DNA from: Beijerinckiaceae bacterium
GTDB lineage: Bacteria; Pseudomonadota; Alphaproteobacteria; Rhizobiales; Beijerinckiaceae
DNA length: 10,422 nucleotides
Assembly: GCA_027346205.1 (NCBI GenBank)
Contig: DAIESR010000285.1
Span: 1-10,422, forward strand
Direction: 5' to 3'
The translations under genes were made by a program, and so were the position numbers. Positions 1 through 5,446 of the stretch are shown piece after piece (position 1 is the stretch's first letter; each line of letters starts with the position of its first letter). Under the pieces are notes generated by a model. It ran no database searches. It saw only the letters and a list, made by a program, of their open reading frames with translations, and was not told the DNA's origin.

Positions 1-86
1 AACTCGCCGATCCCGGCTCGCCGACCCTGATCCTCGATCGCGAAGGCGCTGCGGCGCTTTATGTGCTGATGCCGATGCGGGTGTGA
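1..86 (+). CDS. C-terminal end of an unidentified protein (partial)
   Basis: An open frame enters from the left edge in frame 3 and ends at a TGA at 84-86, giving 27 residues that finish ...AALYVLMPMRV. The composition (short hydrophobic beta-like segments, Asp/Arg turns) is typical of the end of a soluble folded domain, but it is too short to assign to a family. The gene's start and function lie outside the window. It runs in the same direction as the T6SS genes but is separated from them by the oppositely oriented caspase gene, so it is not part of that operon. That it is coding at all is likely but not certain, because it rests only on an open frame and plausible codon use. Confidence 0.45.
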   Translation, partial: LADPGSPTLILDREGAAALYVLMPMRV

Positions 87-97
87 GTTTTCATATT

Positions 98-240
98 CCG
101 GTTTTCTGATGAGCTAGATCACGATGATTTTGTATTGAATCAATCCAAAATCATAAACGTGATCGATTCCAAAAGTATAGAGCGGGATGCGGGCGGAAAA
201 CCGGTTTCCACTTTTCCTCATCCAGCTCTAGCGCCTGGAT
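98..240. repeat. Nested palindromic intergenic repeat element (Rhizobiales-type)
   Basis: Three nested inverted repeats share one centre. The inner arm pair is a 31-bp near-palindrome at 124-154 (ATGATTTTG...CAAAATCAT, one mismatched pair). Outside it, GATCACG (117-123) pairs with CGTGATC (158-164), leaving a 3-base AAA bulge. Further out, CCGGTTTTC (98-106) pairs with GAAAACCGG (196-204). The right part, with AAAACCGGTTTCCACTTTT around 197-215, resembles a motif I recall as common between genes in Rhizobiales genomes. That recollection was not checked. The element lies between the end of one gene and the 3' end of the caspase gene, where such mobile palindromic units usually sit. It could form a cruciform, or a hairpin in RNA. 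There is no long U-tract directly after it, so a classical intrinsic terminator role is not shown. Confidence 0.6.
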
Positions 241-267
241 CTGGCTTTTTTCAACGTGCTTGATCTT

Positions 268-315
268 GAAGGCCATCACGCCATGACGACATCACGCCAT
301 GACGAGATGGCCTTC
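268..315. repeat. Hairpin with 9-bp stem downstream of the caspase gene
   Basis: GAAGGCCAT (268-276) and ATGGCCTTC (307-315) are perfect 9-bp inverted arms enclosing a 30-base loop. The loop is made mostly of a tandem repeat. The structure lies 65-112 bases past the stop codon of the leftward caspase gene, so its RNA could form at that mRNA's 3' end. No T-run follows the stem on either strand, so it is not a textbook intrinsic terminator. It may stabilise the 3' end or be a relic of a repeat element. Confidence 0.4.
274..305 (+). repeat. Perfect 16-bp tandem direct repeat, two copies
   Basis: The 16-base unit CATCACGCCATGACGA occurs at 274-289 and again immediately at 290-305 with no mismatch. 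It fills most of the loop of the surrounding inverted repeat. Two exact adjacent copies suggest a recent slippage or duplication event in non-coding DNA. The ORFs that run through it are not convincing genes. Confidence 0.75.
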
Positions 316-379
316 AGCTATCATGAGCATGATCCGCGCGCGCTTGCCGATCGCCTGAAGTATGCTCGCATCGACACTC

Positions 380-2980
380 TCAAAATCCAACGCCGAGCGC
401 GGTGGAGGCACCACCACCGCTACCGCTACCTCCACCACCTCCGCCCCCATGAGAGCGTGAATGGCCCCCGCGTGCGACATCACGAGCGTGGGGCGGTGTT
501 TCCCGTTTGCGCGCTGGCTTGTCATCAGCACGACGATGTTCGCGCGCATGATGGGGCGGCCGCGACTCGCGATGCGCGCGAACTCGGGGCGTCTCTTCCT
601 CGTGGGCGATCGCACCCGGGACACAATGGTCTTCTTTGGCAATCTGGCCGTTTGGACAGACGAGTGGGCACACGCGTGACTTTTGCTGCTTAAGCGTACC
701 GATGAAATCAGCGTTGATCTTCGGCTCCATCTTGGCTTCTTTCGCATCACCGCGGTGCTCGAAATATTGCGTCCAGGCGGCACGTGTGGAGGGCCCAAGC
801 AAGCCGTCCAGCGAACCCGCGTAGCATCCCAGACGCTTCAGCTCGCCTTGCGCCGTGCGGATCTGCACGGGCGAATTGACAGCTGCGCTTGCAGCCTTGT
901 CGAGCTCTTCGAGCGCAGCTTGGACCGTCGGACGCAGCGTCTCGCATGTGAGCTTGTCCTCAAAAGTCGCGAGTTCGACACGCCCGTCGGCACCCTTCTT
1001 CTGCAAGGCGGCGAACTGCTGACCTTCTTGACTGCAGGCTGCTGCTTGCTGCGCCTTCTTTCGATCGAGTGCAGCGATGCGCGCCGTGGCGGCCGATTTG
1101 ACCTCTGCGCAGGTCGTCTTGCCGAGCATGTCTTCGAGCGCTGATCTGTTGTCCGGGGCTACCAAGTCGAGGGATGCTTCATCCTGGCTGCAGGCAGTCG
1201 CTATGGCGGAGAGCTTCTTATCGATCTTGGCAAGGACCGCCGGACATTCGATTTGGCCGCGCAGAGCCTGAAGATCCTTGCGCCCGCTATTGGCGGCGAG
1301 GCCTTTGAACAAATCCTCGTCGCGCCGGCAAGCCGCCGCCTCTTTCGCGTGCACGGCTTCGAGTTTCGTAAGCCGCGCCTGCGCCGTCTCCTTGACATTA
1401 TTGCAAGAGGTCCGATTCAAGAGAGCACGCAGGCTGTCGCCGTCGTTCGGGCCGATAGCGGCCAAGGCCGCATTGTCGCGTGCACAAGCGGCATCGGCGA
1501 CAGCTAGCTCGCGGATGACTTGCCAGGCGGCGGCGATCGTAGCCGGACATTGAGCCTTCTTGCGAAAGGCGTCGATATCGGCGCGTGTGCCGGTCTTGGC
1601 CAAGCCTTGTAGTGTGCTGTTCTCGCTTTGACAGATCTGCGCCTGGCGGGCCCGATCTGCGGCGATCGCGGCGATCTTGTCACGCGCCGCATCCCGCACT
1701 GTGGCGCATGTCGTCTTTGCCATCAGATCGCGGGCTCCAGCCTCGTCCTGCGGCCCCAGCGCTTCGAGCGCTGCGCTGTCGCGGCGGCAGGCTCTGGCCT
1801 CTTGCAGGAGCTGAGCGCGCAGCGCCGCGAGACGCGCTTGTGCCGCTGCTTTGACCTTATCGCAAGGCTTGCTGTCGATGAGAGCCTGTAGCGCATCGGC
1901 ATCACGCGGGCCGACTGCTTCGAGCTTCGCCTGATCTTCTTTGCAGGCTTTCGCCGCTTCGGCTGCCGCCGCGAGCGCGCGCTTTTCGGCCGCGCGCAAG
2001 ACGTCCTGTTTGTGCTGATCGAGCGCACGTTCGAGAGCATCGAGCCGATAGCGCGCCTCGATGCCATAATATGAAGATGGGAAGCGCTTGAGAAAATTCT
2101 CGAAGGAGGCAGGATCGTCGGAATCTTTAATCTTGTTCCAGGCGAAGCGATCGCTCTGGTTAAGCACATAGTCGCTGACGAGCGAGACATAAGTCTCCGG
2201 CCGCTGCTGCCCATGCGTCGCGGCGACCACATCGGCGGCGACGCGGCGGAACAGGGTCTCGATTTCGAGGCCGGGCTGGGCGAGACGACGCAGGAATGCC
2301 GCGGTGAAGGGGCTGTTGCGACCCTGTCCGTCCAGCGCGACGTCGCCCGGCGACGCGGCATAGGCGATGATCAGCCCTTCGCTCTTGTCGATGCGGCCGA
2401 TGCCACGCGTCCGCGATGTGGGTTCGGGGATATCTTCTTGCGGCGCGGGCAGCTTGACCAGGCGCGCCGATACTGGATTGTTGCGGCAGGCATCGAGGAC
2501 CATGATCTTGATGCCATGCGTCCGGTCGAGCGCGGCGCGGACATCGTCGACGCGTACAGTCTCATATTGCAGGCCGATGTCGTCCTTAACCTCAGCATCG
2601 GTCGGCAGCAGATAGTTTTGCCCCTGATACTGCACGGCATGGCCGGCATAATAAAACAATGACGTATCCGCATTCGCCGACATCCGGGCGAATTGCTGCA
2701 AGGCCTTGCCGAAATCGCTGAAATTGGAATCGGTTTCGACGAGCACCTCGAAGCCAAGTTTGCGCAGAGCCGTAGCCACGTCTTCCGCGTCATTCTTGGG
2801 ATTGGTCAGCTTAAGATCGGCGGTGCGATAGTTCGAATTGCCGATGACGAGTGCGACGCGGCGCTCGGCGGTGGCGCCGTTCGCAGTCACGACGAGGGCA
2901 ATCAGGCTCCACGCCAGTAAAGCCACGAGACGGAGCAGTCTGGCTACCGAAGCGGGCATTAATGCCGAAGCGCTGTGCAT
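380..2980 (-). CDS. Exported caspase-family (peptidase C14) protein with seven Cys-pair repeats and a peptidoglycan-binding-like module
   Basis: Predicted 866-residue exported protein. Residues 1-38 look like a signal peptide (Arg-containing n-region, Leu/Ala/Val core, Ala-rich end before AERRVALVIGNSNY). A C14 caspase fold follows at about 39-270, with catalytic His114 (YYAGHAVQ) and Cys165 (VLDACRNNP) and the usual ASPGDVALDGQGRNSPFT block. A linker (about 281-315) with a SFENFLKRFP motif precedes seven helical units of about 50 residues, each with two cysteines 27-30 apart (about 346-690). A peptidoglycan_binding_1-like module follows (about 706-741, LKRLGCYAGSLDGLLGPSTR), then a Cys-rich turn and a basic, His-rich and Gly-rich tail. 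Family knowledge suggests a periplasmic or envelope cysteine peptidase cleaving after Arg or Lys; the substrate is unknown. ATG 2980 was chosen because an upstream TTG at 3067 would bury the signal peptide and overlaps a possible -35 box. ATG 2959 is also plausible. No strong Shine-Dalgarno sequence is seen at any of these starts. The gene is transcribed divergently from the T6SS operon. Confidence 0.87.
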   Translation of the reverse strand: MHSASALMPASVARLLRLVALLAWSLIALVVTANGATAERRVALVIGNSNYRTADLKLTNPKNDAEDVATALRKLGFEVLVETDSNFSDFGKALQQFARMSANADTSLFYYAGHAVQYQGQNYLLPTDAEVKDDIGLQYETVRVDDVRAALDRTHGIKIMVLDACRNNPVSARLVKLPAPQEDIPEPTSRTRGIGRIDKSEGLIIAYAASPGDVALDGQGRNSPFTAAFLRRLAQPGLEIETLFRRVAADVVAATHGQQRPETYVSLVSDYVLNQSDRFAWNKIKDSDDPASFENFLKRFPSSYYGIEARYRLDALERALDQHKQDVLRAAEKRALAAAAEAAKACKEDQAKLEAVGPRDADALQALIDSKPCDKVKAAAQARLAALRAQLLQEARACRRDSAALEALGPQDEAGARDLMAKTTCATVRDAARDKIAAIAADRARQAQICQSENSTLQGLAKTGTRADIDAFRKKAQCPATIAAAWQVIRELAVADAACARDNAALAAIGPNDGDSLRALLNRTSCNNVKETAQARLTKLEAVHAKEAAACRRDEDLFKGLAANSGRKDLQALRGQIECPAVLAKIDKKLSAIATACSQDEASLDLVAPDNRSALEDMLGKTTCAEVKSAATARIAALDRKKAQQAAACSQEGQQFAALQKKGADGRVELATFEDKLTCETLRPTVQAALEELDKAASAAVNSPVQIRTAQGELKRLGCYAGSLDGLLGPSTRAAWTQYFEHRGDAKEAKMEPKINADFIGTLKQQKSRVCPLVCPNGQIAKEDHCVPGAIAHEEETPRVRAHRESRPPHHAREHRRADDKPARKRETPPHARDVARGGHSRSHGGGGGGGSGSGGGASTALGVGF
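893..1945 (-). other. Region coding seven tandem Cys-pair helical repeats within the caspase protein
   Basis: The cysteine pairs are at residues 346/373, 398/425, 450/478, 499/526, 551/579, 597/624 and 649/679 of the 866-residue form. The first cysteines are 46-52 residues apart. A typical unit reads C-(R/K/S)-x-(D/E)-x-x-x-(L/F)-x-x-(L/V)-x, a turn, an acidic/Leu helix, a second C, then V/L-x-x-A-A and a charged Ala-rich helix. Because the protein appears exported, each pair could form a disulfide that pins a helical hairpin, giving a rigid rod between the caspase and peptidoglycan-binding parts. The repeats have diverged at DNA level, so this is an old protein repeat and not a recent DNA duplication. 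Confidence 0.8.
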
Positions 2981-3038
2981 TTTGATAGGCTCATAAGCGG
3001 CGAGCAGGCGCCGCGCCCAGCGAAATTTCTCACAATGC

Positions 3039-3067
3039 AGGATAGAGGCTGCGCGGCGAAGAAGCAA
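3039..3067 (-). promoter_or_regulatory. Candidate sigma-70-type promoter for the caspase gene
   Basis: Reading leftward, TTGCTT (3067-3062) and TATCCT (3044-3039) are separated by exactly 17 bases. The matches to the -35 and -10 consensus are partial. Transcription would begin near 3032, leaving a leader of about 50 bases before the ATG at 2980. That would place the alternative TTG start at 3067 outside the transcript. In GC-rich DNA such matches arise by chance, so this is only a candidate. Confidence 0.3.
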
Positions 3068-3268
3068 TCAAAGCAAATGGCTCCGCTAAACGGCGCGTGC
3101 GGTCTCGCACCGCCGATCGTCTCTCGGTCGTGAAGATGGGCACAGTCGACGCGCAAGAGCCGATCCCGACCAGATGGCGTCGCACTCTCAGCACGTCGGA
3201 TACACCCGATGTGCCAAAAAGCGGTCCGCACTGTCGAGAAAAATCGGCACTGTTTCAAAGAGGTAGAG

Positions 3269-3289
3269 CCTGTTCTCGTGCGGAACAGG
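3269..3289. promoter_or_regulatory. Perfect inverted repeat, candidate operator or leader hairpin for the T6SS operon
   Basis: CCTGTTC (3269-3275) and GAACAGG (3283-3289) are perfect 7-base arms around a 7-base spacer. The site ends 53 bases before the start codon of the first FHA gene. The arm and spacer geometry suits a dimeric regulator, or a small RNA hairpin in the leader. It contains GTTC-N7-GAAC, which is related in half-site to, but arranged differently from, the alphaproteobacterial LexA direct repeat. The binding protein is unknown. Confidence 0.4.
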
Positions 3290-3326
3290 TCGATCACCTT
3301 TTCCAGAATATGCTTGAGGCGGGACA

Positions 3327-3336
3327 AGGAAAGGAG
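3327..3336 (+). promoter_or_regulatory. Strong Shine-Dalgarno sequence that fixes the first FHA start
   Basis: AGGAAAGGAG ends six bases before the ATG at 3343, an ideal distance. It favours 3343 over the in-frame ATG at 3310 and over starts further upstream. The resulting N-terminus, MALVLTIE, also aligns with MALILTIE of the next gene. Confidence 0.8.
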
Positions 3337-3342
3337 CTGGCT

Positions 3343-3840
3343 ATGGCACTTGTTTTGACAATTGAGAAAAGCGGCCATGCGTCCGGCGGCGCCCAAAACC
3401 GTATCCGCCTGGAACCCGGCGAAGCGCTCGACATCGGCCGCGGCGCGGATGTCGATTGGACATTGCCCGATCCGGCCCGGATCATTTCAACCAAACATTG
3501 CGAGATAAGGTTTCGCGGTGGCAAATATTGGCTTTATGATGTTTCGAGAAACGGAACCTTCATTAACCATGACATGCGGCGGCAGCGGGCGGCGCATCCG
3601 CTGAGCCACGGGGATCGGTTCACGATGGGCGGTTATGTTATCGCGGTCACGGTTGAAAACGACGATTTCGAACGGACGGAAATGCTCCTCGCCGAGCTGC
3701 CAGCGGGGCGAGGTCCGAGCTGCGGCTCCACTCACGGACACAGTCAAAAGGAGCCGGCTGATAATTCCGGATTGAGAATGGCGCAGGACAAGACGGCCGG
3801 AAGCGTGCGGTGCAGAGCGGCGTTGTGCAGAGTGGCGTAG
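3343..3840 (+). CDS. Short stand-alone FHA-domain protein, T6SS-associated
   Basis: 165 residues, predicted cytoplasmic. An FHA phosphothreonine-binding domain fills about residues 3-105. It has the family's conserved contacts: Gly-Arg at 32-33 (DIGRGA), Ser49 and His52 (STKHCE), and Asn70-Gly71 with Asn75 (RNGTFIN). About 60 of the first 105 residues match the next gene product, so the two arose by duplication. Unlike its neighbour it lacks the long linker and the C-terminal TagH domain. After residue 110 there is only an unstructured tail ending in CRAALCRVA, partly encoded by a DNA tandem repeat. It is the first gene of the T6SS operon and lies 14 bases before the second FHA gene. Likely role: a phospho-reader that binds a phosphorylated T6SS component, or that competes with or modulates the full-length Fha. 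It could instead be the remnant of a once longer Fha protein, but its intact FHA residues and strong ribosome site argue that it is expressed. Confidence 0.87.
   Translation: MALVLTIEKSGHASGGAQNRIRLEPGEALDIGRGADVDWTLPDPARIISTKHCEIRFRGGKYWLYDVSRNGTFINHDMRRQRAAHPLSHGDRFTMGGYVIAVTVENDDFERTEMLLAELPAGRGPSCGSTHGHSQKEPADNSGLRMAQDKTAGSVRCRAALCRVA
3810..3839 (+). repeat. 15-bp imperfect tandem repeat at the FHA-FHA gene junction
   Basis: The units at 3810-3824 (GTGCAGAGCGGCGTT) and 3825-3839 (GTGCAGAGTGGCGTA) differ at two bases. The unit length is a multiple of three, so the repeat is read in frame as the last residues of the short FHA protein (CRAAL then CRVA), and its final bases form the TAG stop. 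It lies directly upstream of the ribosome site of the next gene. Confidence 0.7.
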
Positions 3841-3843
3841 AGT

Positions 3844-3848
3844 GGGAG
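3844..3848 (+). promoter_or_regulatory. Ribosome binding site of the second FHA gene
   Basis: GGGAG lies six bases before ATG 3855. It supports this start over a possible GTG at 3810, which would lie inside the preceding gene and add 15 residues that do not belong to the FHA fold. Confidence 0.6.
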
Positions 3849-3854
3849 CTCGAC

Positions 3855-5363
3855 ATGGCGCTGATCTTGACCATCGAAAACGAGACGAGCCTCCCCAATG
3901 GGGCGCCAGTGAGCATGCGGCTGACGGACAAACGGAATTTGGACATCGGCCGCGGCGCGCATCTCGATTGGCCGCTTCCTGATCCGACACGCTTCATCTC
4001 CGGCAAACATTGCGAGGTGAGATATCGGGACGACGGCTATTGGCTCTATGACGTCTCGACGAATGGGACATTCCTGAACGATAGCCCGCGTCGGCTGCAG
4101 GCGCCTTATCGTCTCTGCAATGGCGACCGTTTGATCATCGGGTCTTATGTCATCCTGGTCACGGTCGAAGGCGAAGAGGACAAGGGTGGTGTGCCGGCTA
4201 TTGGATCGTCGGGATTGCCGTCGCACTCTCCCGCCACCGGAACGCCTGCTTCTTCCATTCCTTTTTCGCCGCCCTCTTTCACGCCTGCTTTTTCTCGGGC
4301 TACGGCGCCGGTCGAGGCGGCGCCGCCTCAAGCGCAGGATCATGTCGGCGGCGTCGCTGCTGAGGCCGCTCGGAGCGAGGCGAAGCCGCATTACGAAGAT
4401 GTTGAAAGCGGCGAGGCGCGCGATATAGAAGAGGGTGCGGCTTTTAGTGTCGAGCAAGATGCGGCGGTCCCGGTCGGGCATGACGGCTTTGTTGCGGCCG
4501 ACGAAGCGCACGGGCAGGAGCCGGTTTCGGCCGTGCAAGGACCTGAACATGAGCGCGCGCCTGCGTCCGAGAGAGTCGCCGTCGATGCACCAGCTCTGCC
4601 AGCGACCAGGGATATGCCGCAGCCAGGAGCCGACTACGCCCCAGCTGGAGCATCCGCACCGCAGCATGACGCGCCCGCCGCCGATGTTGCGCCGCATGTC
4701 AATGTCGTCAAATTTCCTGGGTCGGGCGGTGGTGCTCAAGCGCCTGGGGCCGCGCCGGAAGCCGCCCCATCAAAGACTGATTATGATGAATTCATTCGCC
4801 GGTTCGCGGCAGGCGCCGGAATTCCAGAGCATGTTTTCGCGCGGCGCGATCAGCTCGAGGTGGCGGAAGAACTCGGACAATTGACGCGGCTCGTCGCTGA
4901 AAATTTGAAGCAGCTGCTGAGCGCGCGTTATGAAGCCAAGCGCTTCACCCGTGCGGCCAGCCAGACGATGATCCAGGCGCTCGACAATAATCCCTTGAAA
5001 TTCGCCCCGACGACAGAAGACGCACTGCGGATCATGCTCGGGCCGCGCACCCGCAGCTATCTCGATGCGCGGCGCAGTTTCGAAGGCGCATTCGACGATT
5101 TGAAGACGCATCAGATCAAGACGTTTTCAGCCATGCAAGGCGCGGTGAAAATGCTGGTCGAGGACTTCGATCCACAGCAGATCGACGCTGCCGCTGGCCC
5201 CAGCAGTGGGATCGGCGCTTGGCTCACGAGCCGCAAGGCCCGGCTTTGGGATCTGTTCGTTGCTCGTTGGCAGGCGAAGTCCTTGCGCCACAAGGATGGT
5301 CTCGTCGATGCCTTCATGCTGTATTTTTCCGAATGCTATGATCGCGCAAGTGACAAATCCTGA
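3855..5363 (+). CDS. tagH: T6SS FHA-domain protein (TagH/Fha type)
   Basis: 502 residues, cytoplasmic, with no membrane segment. The N-terminal FHA domain (about 3-105) has the conserved contacts Gly-Arg 32-33, Ser49 and His52 (SGKHCE), and Asn70-Gly71 with Asn75 (TNGTFLN). A Pro/Ala/Glu-rich, probably disordered linker of about 200 residues follows (about 107-308). The C-terminal domain (about 310-500) is the conserved T6SS FHA-protein region, with the signature NNPLKF at 378-383 followed by PTTEDALRIML and a helical end (FMLYFSECYDRA). Proteins of this kind act in threonine-phosphorylation control of T6SS assembly. In Pseudomonas aeruginosa, Fha1 works with kinase PpkA and phosphatase PppA; in Agrobacterium, Fha binds phosphorylated TssL. 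It is followed after 83 bases by tssL, its likely partner. No PpkA or PppA gene is in this window. The FHA half is duplicated in the preceding gene. The symbol follows the family name used for FHA-type T6SS proteins; fha is an equivalent choice. Confidence 0.92.
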   Translation: MALILTIENETSLPNGAPVSMRLTDKRNLDIGRGAHLDWPLPDPTRFISGKHCEVRYRDDGYWLYDVSTNGTFLNDSPRRLQAPYRLCNGDRLIIGSYVILVTVEGEEDKGGVPAIGSSGLPSHSPATGTPASSIPFSPPSFTPAFSRATAPVEAAPPQAQDHVGGVAAEAARSEAKPHYEDVESGEARDIEEGAAFSVEQDAAVPVGHDGFVAADEAHGQEPVSAVQGPEHERAPASERVAVDAPALPATRDMPQPGADYAPAGASAPQHDAPAADVAPHVNVVKFPGSGGGAQAPGAAPEAAPSKTDYDEFIRRFAAGAGIPEHVFARRDQLEVAEELGQLTRLVAENLKQLLSARYEAKRFTRAASQTMIQALDNNPLKFAPTTEDALRIMLGPRTRSYLDARRSFEGAFDDLKTHQIKTFSAMQGAVKMLVEDFDPQQIDAAAGPSSGIGAWLTSRKARLWDLFVARWQAKSLRHKDGLVDAFMLYFSECYDRASDKS

Positions 5364-5446
5364 GGCGTGTTCGTCACTCGCCGCCGCTTTTCGTTCGATG
5401 CCGATGTGACACCCTTGGCCAGGGCACGCTAATTCCGGGCTAGCCG

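Larger units (their letters stand above)
2981..3342. other. Divergent intergenic region between the caspase gene and the T6SS operon
   Basis: These 362 bases separate the two divergent start codons and must hold promoters for both directions unless transcription enters from outside. I see a weak leftward promoter candidate (3039-3067) and a perfect inverted repeat (3269-3289). The open frame extending upstream from the first FHA gene (to 3097) has no FHA-family sequence and no better ribosome site, so I treat it as non-coding. No convincing rightward -35/-10 pair or sigma-54 site was found. I see nothing else in 3068-3268. Confidence 0.6.

Noticed and set aside
221-250. Intrinsic terminator (short stem followed by TTTTTT at 245-250)
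   Set aside because: The stem is only five base pairs (TCCAG/CTGGA), and five other bases separate it from the T-run; too weak to call.
256-798. Small open frames on both strands over the caspase 3' end and the tandem repeat
   Set aside because: They overlap the caspase coding region and repeat DNA, have skewed His/Arg composition and lack ribosome sites.
2981-3067. TTG start at 3067 extending the caspase protein by 29 residues
   Set aside because: It would place a charged segment before the signal peptide and overlaps a possible -35 box. The ATG at 2980 or 2959 gives a normal export signal.
3269-3289. LexA (SOS) box
   Set aside because: The alphaproteobacterial LexA site is a direct repeat, GTTC-N7-GTTC. 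Here the second half is inverted (GAAC), so LexA binding is not supported.
3344-3359. Sigma-54 promoter-like TGGCAC-N5-TTGA
   Set aside because: It lacks the essential GC of the -12 element and lies over the start codon and first codons of the FHA gene.
3744-4739. Minus-strand open frame of 331 codons opposite tagH
   Set aside because: The product is extremely Arg-rich and mirrors the Pro/Ala linker of TagH; it is a shadow frame.
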